Shown: in pieces, positions 16,249 to 25,398 of the stretch | Layout of the letters: each line of letters starts with the position of its first letter | Position numbering within the stretch: position 1 is the stretch's first letter | Source of the DNA: JAGVSR01 sp031413815 | Lineage (GTDB): Bacteria; Pseudomonadota; Alphaproteobacteria; Rhizobiales; Hyphomicrobiaceae | Direction: 5' to 3' | NCBI GenBank assembly: GCA_031413815.1 | Contig: JANOFU010000075.1 | Coordinates: forward strand, 1 to 64,000 | DNA length: 64,000 nt | The notes under the pieces: model-generated | What the model was told of the DNA's origin: nothing | Databases searched by the model: none | What the model saw: the letters and a program-made list of their open reading frames with translations, nothing else | Position numbers and translations under genes: made by a program

Positions 16249-18753
16249 CTACTCTGCGGCCGCTTGGTCGATGGCGCGCGCGTTATGGCCGGGCTTCATG
16301 TAGTTCGGGCGAAGCTCCGCGGGATCAAAGTGATCGACGGCGATGACCCGCGCCACCAGCGCTTCCACTTCGCGAAGCAACGTCATTTCTGCCTCAGTGA
16401 TGACGTTCTGCTTGGCCGCGTCGCCGATCCAGTCAAGTCCATGGTAGCGGCGCACGGTCCCAGCGCGAATGGCGCGCTCAAGTTTCTTTTCAGCCTCCTC
16501 GGCGGCCACGACCTTCTTGAGGGTAACCTCCAGCAAGCCCGTCGCGTCGTTCACGTCATCGGAGATGTAAATGTGCTTCGTTAGCCGGTCGCGCGCCTCG
16601 CCCGGGACCAACACCGCGCTGGCGACACTCGAGGCCAGCCGATCGGGTGCAGGATAGTAGTGCCGCCCCAATGGAAAAATCAAAGCGCGCAACTTCCAGC
16701 GCACCGGTGTTACCGGAAAATTCATCACAGCCCCGCGCAGAGCTTCTTCGAACCTGTTGAGACCGTTGGCGGCGGCAAGTTGCACGATGGGCCGGTCTGC
16801 CGCCGGGAACTTGTCATCTTCAAACCGCTTTAAAACACACGACACAAGGTAGAGTTCCGATAGTGCGTCCGCGAGGCGCCCGGTCAGCATCTGCTTGGTT
16901 TTGAGGCCCCCGCCCAGCAGTGCAACGGTCATGTCCGCGACAAGTGCGAAGTTGCGCGACGACCGCGACAGTTGGCGATAGACCGGTTTGAGTTCCCCAA
17001 CTTGAGACGGAGCATTGGCAAACAACCCGAGCGTGATGTTGTGAATGAACGCGCCAGTCATATTGCTTACGACGTGGCCAATGTGCCCCAAGAATGCCGT
17101 CTCAAACGCCTCAAGGCCGCGCGTCTGGTCCGCGTCTTGAACGGCTTTGACTTCACTGTAGAGGTAAGGATGAGACCGCAGCGCACCTTGCGCAAACGTG
17201 ATCAGCGTGCGCGTGAGGATATTAGCGCCTTCCACCGTGATTCCGACAGGCACCATCTGATACCCGGTTTGCAGATAGTTCGCCGGTCCATCGCAGATTG
17301 CGCGGCCGCCATGGATGTCCATTGCGTCGTTGACGGAGCGGCGCAGCTTTTCGGTCGTCTGGTACTTCATCAACGCCGAGATGACAGACGGGCGCTCGCC
17401 GCGCGACACCATCGCCGCGGTTACGCCGCGCGCGGCTTCGTTGACGTAGGCGTTCTCGACGAGGCGCGCCATCGGCTCCTGCACGCCCTCCATGCGGCCG
17501 ACCGGCAAACCGAACTGACGGCGGATCCGCGCATAGGCGGAGGTGAACCTCAACATAGACTTGGCACCGGCTGTCGCGGACGACGGCAGCGAAATCGCGC
17601 GGCCTGCCGCGAGGCATTCCATCAGCATGCGCCAGCCTTGGCCGACCATCTTGTCGCCGCCAATCACCCAATCCATCGGAATGAAAACATCATTGCCCCA
17701 GTTGGGTCCGTTCGGGAATGCAGCGCCTGATGGCAAATGCCGGCGTCCGATATTGACGCCTGGATGGGTCGCGGGAACCATGGCAACGGTGATGCCGAGA
17801 TCTTCGCCTTTGCCGAGAATTTTGTCAGGGTCGAACAACTGGAACGCCAAGCCAACCAGCGTCGCCTTGGGGCCGAGCGTAATGTAGCGCTTGTCCCACG
17901 ACAGTTTGATGCCAACGGTCTCTTTGCCGTCATGCCTGCCGCGTACGACGGTCCCGATATCGCGCATGGTGGCCGCGTCTGAACCCGACGTCGGGCCCGT
18001 CAGCGAGAAGCACGGCACTTCCTCGCCCTTGGCCAAGCGCGGCAGATAGTAGTGTTTCTGTTCATCGGTTCCGTACTTCTCGATCAATTCGCCAGGTCCA
18101 AGCGAATTCGGCACCATGACAATCGTCACGACATCGGGCGAACGTGACGCGATCTTGCCGAGGATCAGCGACTGCGCTTGGGCTGAGAACCCGAGGCCGC
18201 CATGCTCCTTAGAGATCAGCATGCCGAGAAAGCCATGCTTCTTGACGAACGCCCAAACCTCTTCGGGGATCTCGCGATTGGCATGCCGCACCTGCCAATC
18301 ATTGATCATGTGGCACAGGTCTTCGGTCGGCCCGTCGAGGAAGGCTTGCTCCTCGGGCGTCAGCACCACCGGCGGCACCGAGCGCAGCTTGTTCCAATCG
18401 GGCGTGCCTGAAAACAGTTCCGCATCAAACCCGACCGTGCCGCCATCGAGTGCCTGCTGCTCTGTATCGGAAACTTTCGGCAGGATACCTTTGACGAGCT
18501 TGAACGCGGGCTCGACGAAGAATTGGCGGCGGATGGCAGGTACAGCCATCAACCCCAGCGCAACGACGGGAAGCCACGCCAGCAAGCTGAACAACCCAAA
18601 CGACGGCCAGTGGCTGGCGGCATGAAAAGCACCCGTCTGCCAACCCAGCAGTGCAATGGCCGCACCCGCCGCCCAAGCGATGACGGGTGCCCGGACCATC
18701 CCAAGCGCGATCACAACCGCGAGGACGAGCAGCAGGTAGGCCAAAGTTGCCAT
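16249..18753 (-). CDS. fadE: Membrane-associated acyl-CoA dehydrogenase (FadE-type)
   Basis: FAD-dependent first step of beta-oxidation. At 834 residues it has the long FadE architecture. Hydrophobic helices lie at about 3-40 and 52-75 in the N-terminus. A linker leads to the acyl-CoA dehydrogenase core (KHGFLGMLISKEHGGLGFSAQAQ, CFSLTGPTSGSDAATM, and the FAD-domain region SALMKYQTTEKLRRSVNDAMDIHGGRA), followed by a DUF1974-type C-terminal region. First gene of the leftward fadE-fadJ-fadI set. In its upstream region CATTAAC (18863) and GTTAATG (18891) form an inverted pair that could be an operator. Confidence 0.92.
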   Translation of the reverse strand: MATLAYLLLVLAVVIALGMVRAPVIAWAAGAAIALLGWQTGAFHAASHWPSFGLFSLLAWLPVVALGLMAVPAIRRQFFVEPAFKLVKGILPKVSDTEQQALDGGTVGFDAELFSGTPDWNKLRSVPPVVLTPEEQAFLDGPTEDLCHMINDWQVRHANREIPEEVWAFVKKHGFLGMLISKEHGGLGFSAQAQSLILGKIASRSPDVVTIVMVPNSLGPGELIEKYGTDEQKHYYLPRLAKGEEVPCFSLTGPTSGSDAATMRDIGTVVRGRHDGKETVGIKLSWDKRYITLGPKATLVGLAFQLFDPDKILGKGEDLGITVAMVPATHPGVNIGRRHLPSGAAFPNGPNWGNDVFIPMDWVIGGDKMVGQGWRMLMECLAAGRAISLPSSATAGAKSMLRFTSAYARIRRQFGLPVGRMEGVQEPMARLVENAYVNEAARGVTAAMVSRGERPSVISALMKYQTTEKLRRSVNDAMDIHGGRAICDGPANYLQTGYQMVPVGITVEGANILTRTLITFAQGALRSHPYLYSEVKAVQDADQTRGLEAFETAFLGHIGHVVSNMTGAFIHNITLGLFANAPSQVGELKPVYRQLSRSSRNFALVADMTVALLGGGLKTKQMLTGRLADALSELYLVSCVLKRFEDDKFPAADRPIVQLAAANGLNRFEEALRGAVMNFPVTPVRWKLRALIFPLGRHYYPAPDRLASSVASAVLVPGEARDRLTKHIYISDDVNDATGLLEVTLKKVVAAEEAEKKLERAIRAGTVRRYHGLDWIGDAAKQNVITEAEMTLLREVEALVARVIAVDHFDPAELRPNYMKPGHNARAIDQAAAE

Positions 18754-18938
18754 GCGCAGATCTCCTATCGTGCTGCGCCGGGGGACGCAGGATGTTCGAT
18801 GACCGGTTTGAACAATTGGTGTCTGACTTGTATCAAAAACCGCAATTCCGATCCGGGCGCTGCATTAACGCCCAAGATATACAGGCTTTTGTTAATGTGC
18901 GAGCGCTTCGCACTGCCGGCATGCGCCAAATCCGGAAG

Positions 18939-20291
18939 TCAGGGTGATTTCTGCTCAGATTCGACCGGTGCCGCTTCAGAATTTCCTGCGAATTTCATGG
19001 TCTTATTGAACACCTGCGTAATGAGGGTTGGGTACCAAGTGAAGGCTTCGTCGTAGGTGGCATTGCGGACCTCAGCACTTTCACCGGGCTTGGACACAAA
19101 CGCACCGGACGGGATCAGACCAGCCTTGCCGCCGGGCAGTTCACCAGGGGCATAATCGGCGCCAATCTTGACGCTGTCGCCGGGCGCGATGATCGACCAG
19201 CACGTGTTGCGGTAGGTGCCGGTTTCGCGCGGCTTCTGGTTGAGATCGGCAAGAATGTCTGCGGCGACGACAAGAGCTTGGCTGTGAGCCGAGAACGCCG
19301 ATTTCGGCATGTCGGTGGCAATCGCGGCGTCCCCCAGAACGTAGACGTGTTCAGCCAGAGTGGACGCAAAATTCTCTGGCTTCACTGGGCACCAGCCGTT
19401 GTCCGCAAGACCCGACTGCACCGCGATCAATCCGGCGGTCTGTGGTGGGATGATGTTCGCAACGGCGGCTTTGACACTCATACCGGCCTTGGTCGTGACC
19501 TCGCCGGTGCGGGTATCGACGCGGGCGATACTGTGATCGTCGATGTCATTCGACAGATGCAGCTCGATGCGGTCTTTGTAGTATTTCTCAAAGCCCTCGA
19601 CAAATACGGCTTGCTTGGAGAACGTCATCTTAGCGTCGAGGATCACAACCTTCGACTTCGGCTTGTGGGTCTTGAGATAGTTGGCGATCACGCACGCGCG
19701 CTCGTACGGTCCGGGTGGGCAGCGGTAGGGCACCGGCGGCGCTGCGATGACAACGGTGCCGCCATCCTCCATTTTTTCAAGCTTTTTGCGTAGCAGGCTC
19801 AACTGCTGTCCGCCCTTCCAGGCGTGAGGCATGATTTCAGCCGCGTCTTCGGAGTAATCTTGGATTGCATCCCATTTGAAGTCGATGCCCGGGGCGACGA
19901 CCAGGCGATCGTAGGGAATTTCCTTCTTCGACTTGAAGCTGACGAGCTTGCGGTGCGTGTCGACGCTGGTCGCGGCGTCATGGATCAGTTTAATGCCGAG
20001 CGACGCCAAGCCGGCATAGCTGTGGGTGATGTCGCCCCACGCAACGAGCCCGCCGATGTAAGGATTGGAAAAGAAGCAGCTGGTATATTTTGATTTGGTC
20101 TCGATCAGAGTGATCTCGAGCTTGGGAGAGGCACGCTTCAACTGCACCGCTGCTGTTGCCCCCGCTGGGCCCCCGCCGATGATCACGACCTTTGCTTCGC
20201 CCAACGCAATCGCTGGCCGCGCAAGCGAGGATGCCGCTGCGGCACCCACGAGCCCTGCTCCAAACTGACGGCGCGTTAAACGAAGGACCAT
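18939..20291 (-). CDS. fccB: Flavocytochrome c sulfide dehydrogenase flavoprotein subunit (FccB/SoxF-type)
   Basis: Periplasmic FAD enzyme that oxidises sulfide. The 450 residues begin with a Tat signal (RLTRRQFGAGLVGAAAA, R7-R8). FAD-binding VVIIGGGPAGATAA follows at 35-48. C72 (YTSCFFSNPYIGG) matches the cysteine that binds FAD covalently; C191 (RCPPGPYERA) and C364 (NTCWSII) match the redox disulfide of the Allochromatium enzyme; C301 is extra. No cytochrome c partner gene (fccA) is adjacent. Its start abuts the stop of the thioredoxin gene upstream. A role beside SoxYZ is inferred from context. Confidence 0.9.
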   Translation of the reverse strand: MVLRLTRRQFGAGLVGAAAASSLARPAIALGEAKVVIIGGGPAGATAAVQLKRASPKLEITLIETKSKYTSCFFSNPYIGGLVAWGDITHSYAGLASLGIKLIHDAATSVDTHRKLVSFKSKKEIPYDRLVVAPGIDFKWDAIQDYSEDAAEIMPHAWKGGQQLSLLRKKLEKMEDGGTVVIAAPPVPYRCPPGPYERACVIANYLKTHKPKSKVVILDAKMTFSKQAVFVEGFEKYYKDRIELHLSNDIDDHSIARVDTRTGEVTTKAGMSVKAAVANIIPPQTAGLIAVQSGLADNGWCPVKPENFASTLAEHVYVLGDAAIATDMPKSAFSAHSQALVVAADILADLNQKPRETGTYRNTCWSIIAPGDSVKIGADYAPGELPGGKAGLIPSGAFVSKPGESAEVRNATYDEAFTWYPTLITQVFNKTMKFAGNSEAAPVESEQKSP

Positions 20292-20292
20292 G

Positions 20293-20706
20293 TTAGCTCT
20301 TGCCCGCTCCGGGTGGCAGATGCCCGATCGCCTGCAGCATCACACCGAGTTCTTCCCAGAAGTACGGCTCGCCGGGATAGCCTGTGATGCGCCCCACCTC
20401 AGACCCGTTTCGCGTCAGAATGAAGGTCGGGGTGTAGACGACGGGCGCAAACGGTTTGAGCAGAGCAGCATCGCGGCCGACCCGCCGCAACGGCGCAAAC
20501 CGGCCCTCGCTGGTTTTAGCGTAGACCCGGCCGACATCGCGATCCCACTTGAGGCAATATTGGCAGCCGCGCTGCTCGACCATGATCAACTGAACGCCGG
20601 GGGCAGCGACGCGCAAAAGCTGAGCTCCGTCCGATGGCTTCGGAGTTCCGGACCAAGCCGATGCCGCTGGAAGCAGTACTGCCAGCAACAGCGTCCACAT
20701 GCTCAA
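20293..20706 (-). CDS. Periplasmic thioredoxin-like protein, SoxS-type
   Basis: A 137-residue exported thioredoxin-fold protein with signal peptide at about 1-17. The redox motif is C48-Q-Y-C51 in EQRGCQYCLKWDRDV, followed by KTSEGRFAPLRRV and the cis-proline strand YTPTFIL. The EQxGCxYCxxW...KT.EG..APL.RV pattern is that of SoxS, a thioredoxin encoded with sulfur-oxidation genes that is thought to keep SoxY reactive. It abuts fccB (stop and start 1 bp apart) and diverges from soxY. SoxW is a less likely name because of size. Confidence 0.78.
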   Translation of the reverse strand: MSMWTLLLAVLLPAASAWSGTPKPSDGAQLLRVAAPGVQLIMVEQRGCQYCLKWDRDVGRVYAKTSEGRFAPLRRVGRDAALLKPFAPVVYTPTFILTRNGSEVGRITGYPGEPYFWEELGVMLQAIGHLPPGAGKS

Positions 20707-20871
20707 TCCACGAAGCTGCCAAACGGGCAGGCTCAGAGTCGGATTCTGAATTTTGGGAATGGTTTTCTACCTTTTGGCATCGCGACCACAGCCATTCTAT
20801 CGTAGCAGCGGCTATGCAAGATGAAAAGTGCGTAATACTGCGGCAAACATGGAAAAGACGCGCATGCCGTG

Positions 20872-20883
20872 CTATATATATTG
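20872..20883 (+). promoter_or_regulatory. AT-rich -10-like box before soxY
   Basis: CTATATATATTG stands out in the GC-rich 190-bp gap between the divergent thioredoxin and soxY genes. It is only about 14 bp before the GTG used for soxY. If it is the -10 box, the mRNA is nearly leaderless or the true soxY start is further downstream. Confidence 0.3.
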
Positions 20884-20896
20884 AAGGTAACCCCTG

Positions 20897-21487
20897 GTGC
20901 CCGTGAGGGATGCTTTAACTCCGGACACCCAACTCCAAACGATCGCCAAATCCGTGACCTTGAACCCCAAGATTTCCATACTCAACCGCCGTGGATTTAT
21001 CGTTGGCGCAAGCAGTGCCGGCAGCATCGCCGCACTTTTGTTGACAAGCCAAATGGCGTTTGCGGAATCCACTTTTGACAGCCAAGCCGCCGGCATCGCG
21101 CCCACGCCAGCTCAGGGTGCGTCTCAAGCCTTCACCGAAGCTCTCGCAAAGATTCTGGGTCAGGCCACGCCCAAAGAAAACCTCTTGATCGTTGACCTTC
21201 CTGAACTCGCCGAGAATGGCAACACCGTGCCCTATGAATTGTTTGTTGAAAGTCCGATGACGGATACGGACTACGTTAAGACCATTTACCTTTTATCGAC
21301 CGCCAATCCGCAAGCATTGGTTGGGACGTTCTCGCTGGTGCCAGCTTCCGGCAAGGCCCAGGTGGCAGGCCGCATGCGGCTCGCCAGAACACAAGACGTA
21401 GTGGCGATTGCGGAACTCAGCAGTGGCGAATTCCTGATCTCGACGCGCCGCGTTGACGTCACCATCGGCGGTTGCGGCAACGAATAG
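20897..21487 (+). CDS. soxY: Sulfur-carrier protein SoxY
   Basis: Periplasmic subunit that carries sulfur intermediates on a C-terminal cysteine during thiosulfate/sulfide oxidation. A Tat motif (NRRGFIVGASSAG) lies about 31 residues from the GTG used here, a long lead suggesting the true start may be downstream (for example GTG 20954). The body has the SoxY pattern VYELFVESPMTDTDYVKTIYLLSTANP-like region and RMRLARTQDVVAIAELSSG. The tail is GGC193GNE where the usual terminus is GGCGG, so the swinging arm carries two altered end residues. soxZ follows 13 bp later. Confidence 0.88.
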   Translation: MPVRDALTPDTQLQTIAKSVTLNPKISILNRRGFIVGASSAGSIAALLLTSQMAFAESTFDSQAAGIAPTPAQGASQAFTEALAKILGQATPKENLLIVDLPELAENGNTVPYELFVESPMTDTDYVKTIYLLSTANPQALVGTFSLVPASGKAQVAGRMRLARTQDVVAIAELSSGEFLISTRRVDVTIGGCGNE

Positions 21488-21500
21488 GGACACCTTAGAC

Positions 21501-21824
21501 ATGACCGGAAAAGCCCGCATCAAGTTGCCCGAGAACCCTGCCGTCGGCGATGTGATCGAAGTGCGCGCGCTGATCCAGCATGTCATGGAAACCGGCAACC
21601 GCAAGGATGCCAACGGCCAGCCAATTCCGCGCAACATCGTCAACAAATTTACCGCGACGTTCGCCAGCACACCGGTGTTCAGCGCCGAGTTTGGGCCTGG
21701 GATCTCATCGAACCCGTTTATCGCCTTTCATATGCGCGTGCCCGGGCCTGGCGAGTTCGTGTTCACCTGGACGGACGACAAGGGCGAGGTCACGGTTGAA
21801 CGCACCCCGATGCTCGTTGGCTAG
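21501..21824 (+). CDS. soxZ: Sulfur-carrier protein SoxZ
   Basis: The 107-residue partner of SoxY; the heterodimer presents the sulfur-bearing cysteine to Sox enzymes. Characteristic stretches are IKLPENPAVGDVIEVRALIQHVMETG, FTATFASTPVFSAEFGPGISSNPFIAFHMRVPGPG and FTWTDDKGEV. ATG 21501 is chosen (the frame is open to 21453, inside soxY). It has no signal peptide, as expected, since SoxZ is exported together with SoxY. No soxA, soxX, soxB, soxC or soxD genes lie in the window. Confidence 0.92.
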   Translation: MTGKARIKLPENPAVGDVIEVRALIQHVMETGNRKDANGQPIPRNIVNKFTATFASTPVFSAEFGPGISSNPFIAFHMRVPGPGEFVFTWTDDKGEVTVERTPMLVG

Positions 21825-21962
21825 CCCCGCGCGGGTTGCACCGTTTGTCAAGTTTTGAGACCGGGAGGTCTTGCCCGTTTCGCCCGGAGCCCATAGGCGT
21901 GGGATTGTAACGCAGACAGGGGGAGGCTTGACCGGCAGCTTCCCCACCGCAGAAGGTTCGCC

Positions 21963-22205
21963 ATGGCTGAAGATCCGATCGTCGCCCAAAAAGGTCCCTA
22001 CCAAGTCGAACTCGTTGAGGGCAAAGCGTATTTCTACTGCAGGTGTGGGCGATCCCAGAAGCAGCCGTTCTGCGACGGCTCGCACAAAGACACAGGCCTA
22101 GAGCCGATGCGCTTTGTCGCCCCTGACACGGGCACCTTCAATATTTGCGGCTGCAAGACCACCGGCGACGAACCCTACTGCGACGGCTCACACAATATGA
22201 TCTGA
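21963..22205 (+). CDS. Double CDGSH-type iron-sulfur protein
   Basis: An 80-residue protein made almost entirely of two CDGSH motifs: C26-x-C28...C37DGS-H41 and C62-x-C64...C73DGS-H77. Each should bind a [2Fe-2S] cluster with three cysteines and one histidine. Such small bacterial 'CDGSH iron-sulfur domain' proteins are implicated in redox or iron-sulfur handling, but their substrates are mostly unknown. It lies 138 bp after soxZ and may be cotranscribed. The fold is certain and the role is not. Confidence 0.9.
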   Translation: MAEDPIVAQKGPYQVELVEGKAYFYCRCGRSQKQPFCDGSHKDTGLEPMRFVAPDTGTFNICGCKTTGDEPYCDGSHNMI

Positions 22206-22218
22206 GCCGGCACGGCGA

Positions 22219-23796
22219 CTACGCCGCCACGCGCCCGGCCGTCTTTCGGATGTCACCACTTTTGAGCCGCGCGAGGTAGGAATTCATTTCCTGCTTGACG
22301 ACCGGCATCAGGATGTAAAGTCCAGTAATGTTAATCAACGCCATCGCAAACACCGCTGCGTCCGCAAAGTCGATTACAGCCGCAAGGTTCATCGACGAGC
22401 CGATCACAACCACGAGGCAATAGATCAGCTTGTAGGAAATCTCGGCCACTTTGCTTTCGCCAAACAAATAGGTCCACGCTTTGACACCGTAATACGACCA
22501 CGACACGATGGTCGAGAATGCGAACAGAATGACGGCGACCGCCAGCACATATGGGAACCAGCTGAACGCGCTTTCGAAGGCTTTTGACGTCAATTCGACG
22601 CCGGTCAGGTTGCCTTCCGTCGCAATGCGTCCCGTCTCCGCGTTCCAGACATAAAGGCCTGTGGCAGCGTCAAACTGCAAAACGCCCGTGATCCCGATCA
22701 CCAATGCGGTCATGGTGCAAATCACCACCGTGTCGATAAACGGCTCCAGCAGAGACACAAAGCCCTCCGTAATGGGTTCCTTGGTGCGCACGGCCGAATG
22801 TGCGATGGCCGCCGACCCAAACCCGGCTTCGTTCGAGAATGAAGCCCGGCGAATGCCTTGGATCATGGCGCCGATTGCTCCCCCTGCAATCCCCATCCCC
22901 GTAAACGCACCCTCGACGATGTGCGAAATGACAATCGGCAGCTTTTCAATGTTCATGCCAATAATGATGAGCGAGGCACCGACGTAAATCACCGCCATCA
23001 GCGGAACAACTCTCTCGGCAAACTTCGCGATCGATTGAATGCCGCCAATGATCACCGCGAACACGACGATCGCCATCACAGTTCCGGTCATCCAGCCGTT
23101 GCCGAAAAGGAAACTCTCCGCGCCGCCCGTAACGTTGACGAGCTGCGCATGCACCTGATTGGCCTGGAACATATTGCCCGCGCCAAACGATCCCAAAACG
23201 CAGAAGACAGCGAAGACCGCTGCCATGATCCGGCCGGGAACAGCCAACCCTTTCTCAGCCAAGCCTTTGGACAAATAGTACATCGGTCCGCCGGATACGG
23301 TTCCGTCTGGATACTCGTTGCGGTACTTCACGCCGAGGGTGCACTCGGTGAATTTGGTCGCCATACTCAGCAAGCCGGCCAGGATCATCCAAAACGTCGC
23401 CCCCGGTCCGCCGATCGCAACCGCGACCGCAACGCCAGCGATGTTGCCGAGCCCCACTGTCCCAGATAACGCTGTGGAAAGCGCTTGAAAGTGGCTGACC
23501 TCGCCCGGATGATCGGGGTCCGAATAGTCGCCCCTCACAAGCGCTATGGCATGGCCAAAGGCGCGAACCTGGATGAACCCGAAATACAGCGTGAACACAA
23601 CAGCGGCGATCGCCAGCCAGAACACGATCCAGGGATAGGATGTGCCCGGAAACGATGAGAAAATGAAGTTGACGAAGGGTGTCGTGAACACGGCGATGGT
23701 CGAGTTAATGGTTTCGTCGATCGATTGCGCCGCAGCGGGCGAAACCGCGCCGCACCAAACCGCCAGCGCGCCAATCATCCGAAACCATTTCATCAT
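22219..23796 (-). CDS. Sodium:alanine/glycine symporter (AGCS family)
   Basis: Inner-membrane transporter predicted to import alanine or glycine with sodium. From ATG 23796 (GAGGGGGA upstream) it has 525 residues. A cleavable-looking N-terminal segment (VWCGAVSPAAAQS) is followed by about ten membrane helices. AGCS hallmarks are ALSGTVGLGNIAGVAVAVAIGGPGATFWM and IQGIRRASFSNEAGFGSAAIAHSA. The substrate is inferred from the family only. It converges with the CDGSH gene. Confidence 0.9.
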   Translation of the reverse strand: MMKWFRMIGALAVWCGAVSPAAAQSIDETINSTIAVFTTPFVNFIFSSFPGTSYPWIVFWLAIAAVVFTLYFGFIQVRAFGHAIALVRGDYSDPDHPGEVSHFQALSTALSGTVGLGNIAGVAVAVAIGGPGATFWMILAGLLSMATKFTECTLGVKYRNEYPDGTVSGGPMYYLSKGLAEKGLAVPGRIMAAVFAVFCVLGSFGAGNMFQANQVHAQLVNVTGGAESFLFGNGWMTGTVMAIVVFAVIIGGIQSIAKFAERVVPLMAVIYVGASLIIIGMNIEKLPIVISHIVEGAFTGMGIAGGAIGAMIQGIRRASFSNEAGFGSAAIAHSAVRTKEPITEGFVSLLEPFIDTVVICTMTALVIGITGVLQFDAATGLYVWNAETGRIATEGNLTGVELTSKAFESAFSWFPYVLAVAVILFAFSTIVSWSYYGVKAWTYLFGESKVAEISYKLIYCLVVVIGSSMNLAAVIDFADAAVFAMALINITGLYILMPVVKQEMNSYLARLKSGDIRKTAGRVAA

Positions 23797-24032
23797 GTTT
23801 TCCCCCTCGGCGCGCCCACCGCCACCGTCACGCCGCACCCCCGGCCATACTTACGATAAGGCGAACACATGGTAGCCTAGGTCAAGGCCAATATGGCAAG
23901 CAAGGTGCCAGTGCCGGATTGGCTGGGCAGACAACGGAAGACCGAGTGCGGAAAGTCCTGAGATTCCTCAGCGCGGGAGCGTCAAACACCGCCGGCGCAC
24001 CGGTTTGTGTAACCGCTCTGCTGCAGGCAGTG

Positions 24033-25181
24033 CGCAGCGCTTCGAGCCGGACGAACCCGTATGACTGCCGAATCAGCGCACGCCGCCTTTTGCGGAGCTT
24101 CGTTTGTCTCCTGGCCTGCGCCGCCCCCCTTCCGGCCAGCGCTGACATCCTGATTGGCGTCGCCGCACCGTTGAGCGGTCGCCACTCGGCCACGGCCCGC
24201 GATATCACGCGCGGCATTGAAGCGGCCGTACAGGACATCAATGCAACGACAGCCGGACTACTCGGCCAACAGCTGACCATTCAATCCGAAGACGATGGCT
24301 GCGATGCCAACCGTGCCAAAGCCGCCGCTGAAATTTTAGCAGCAAAGAAACCTGCTGTTGTCATTGGCCACCCCTGCGCAGCTGCTGCCATGGCCGCCGC
24401 TCCCGTTTATGCCAAAGCCAACATTCCCTTCATTGCCATTGGCGTACGTCACCCCGGCCTGACCGACAATCGCGCAGGTCCTGGCATCTTCCGCGTGTCA
24501 GGACGCGACGACCGCCAAGGCGAAGCCGCAGCCGCCGCGCTTGCTGCCGCCGCTCCGTCCAAGCGCGTTGCGATTGTGCAAGACCGGACGGCGTACGCGC
24601 GCAGTGTTCTCGCCAGTACATCGGCGGCCCTCGCCAAACTCGGCATCACGCCCGCCCCCATCGTGCCCATTGTTGCTGGCCGCCGCGACTATGACACCGA
24701 AGTCGCTCAGCTCGCCCTTGCGCGGCCCGAGGCCGTGCTGTTTGCCGGTTATCCGTCGGAAGCGGCCCTCATCTTGCGTGGCATGCGCAAAGCGGGCCTC
24801 GCGTCCGTGCTGGTGGGCTCTGACGCTCTCGCAACCGCGGAATTCGCGGCGTTTGTTGGCGAAGATGATATCGCGGGCCGTCGCGTCCAGGTTTTGGCGC
24901 GCACACCGAACGATGCCGCCCCTCAGGGCCCGGAAGAAACCGGCCCCGGCCCCCATGCCTCGTTCGCGCAAGGTGCGGTCGAAGCGTGGGCAGCAGCCGT
25001 GGTTCGGGCAAACAGCACCGCCCTCGACAAAGTCGCGGCCGCAATTTCACTTGCGCCAATCACCACAAAGGCGCTTGGCGGCATCTCGTTCGATGCGAAG
25101 GGGGATGCGTCCTTGCCATCTTACATGGCGTCGGTGTTGGTGGCGGGCCGTTGGACGGCCACGCCTCCTGTTCCTCAGTGA
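24033..25181 (+). CDS. Periplasmic substrate-binding protein of a branched-chain amino-acid-type ABC transporter
   Basis: About 382 residues. A signal peptide (RRLLRSFVCLLACAAPLPASA) leads into ILIGVAAPLSGRHSATARDITRGIEAAVQDINA, the opening of LivJ/LivK-type type I periplasmic binding proteins. AAAEILAAKKPAVVIGHPCAAAAMAAAPVYAKANIPFIAIG and AVLFAGYPSEAALILRGMRKAG follow. No permease or ATPase genes are adjacent, so the ligand and partner transporter are unknown; such orphans often act in sensing or with distant transporters. The start is uncertain: GTG 24033 is chosen, but the frame is open from TTG 23919. Confidence 0.8.
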   Translation, partial: RSASSRTNPYDCRISARRLLRSFVCLLACAAPLPASADILIGVAAPLSGRHSATARDITRGIEAAVQDINATTAGLLGQQLTIQSEDDGCDANRAKAAAEILAAKKPAVVIGHPCAAAAMAAAPVYAKANIPFIAIGVRHPGLTDNRAGPGIFRVSGRDDRQGEAAAAALAAAAPSKRVAIVQDRTAYARSVLASTSAALAKLGITPAPIVPIVAGRRDYDTEVAQLALARPEAVLFAGYPSEAALILRGMRKAGLASVLVGSDALATAEFAAFVGEDDIAGRRVQVLARTPNDAAPQGPEETGPGPHASFAQGAVEAWAAAVVRANSTALDKVAAAISLAPITTKALGGISFDAKGDASLPSYMASVLVAGRWTATPPVPQ

Positions 25182-25200
25182 GCTTCGGCTGTGCGAAGTC

Positions 25201-25398
25201 TCAGCGGCCCTGTGAAGCCGCCATGCATTCGGTCATCAGGTGCTTTTCCATGCGCGCCAGATCTTCTGGCACGACCGAGCCCGTTGACCGGTACGTATTG
25301 ATGCGCTCTTTGATGAGCGCGTAGCAGTCCCGCGGATCCTCGAGCTCATCCAGACGATGGTTCAGCTCAGCAATCTCGCTCTGCATTTGGTCGGACAT
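25201..25398 (-). CDS. Small conserved-looking protein of unknown function (65 aa)
   Basis: Not recognised. Charged, likely helical (QMQSEIAELNHRLDELEDPRDCYALIKERINTYRS is coiled-coil-like), with two cysteines. ATG 25398 has a good AGAGGG ribosome site about 5 bp upstream. It converges with the binding-protein gene, 19 bp apart. Probably a real small cytoplasmic protein. Confidence 0.55.
   Translation of the reverse strand: MSDQMQSEIAELNHRLDELEDPRDCYALIKERINTYRSTGSVVPEDLARMEKHLMTECMAASQGR

Noticed and set aside
16972..17730. 252-codon rightward ORF
   Set aside because: Antisense to fadE and of low-complexity Arg/His-rich composition; no domain.
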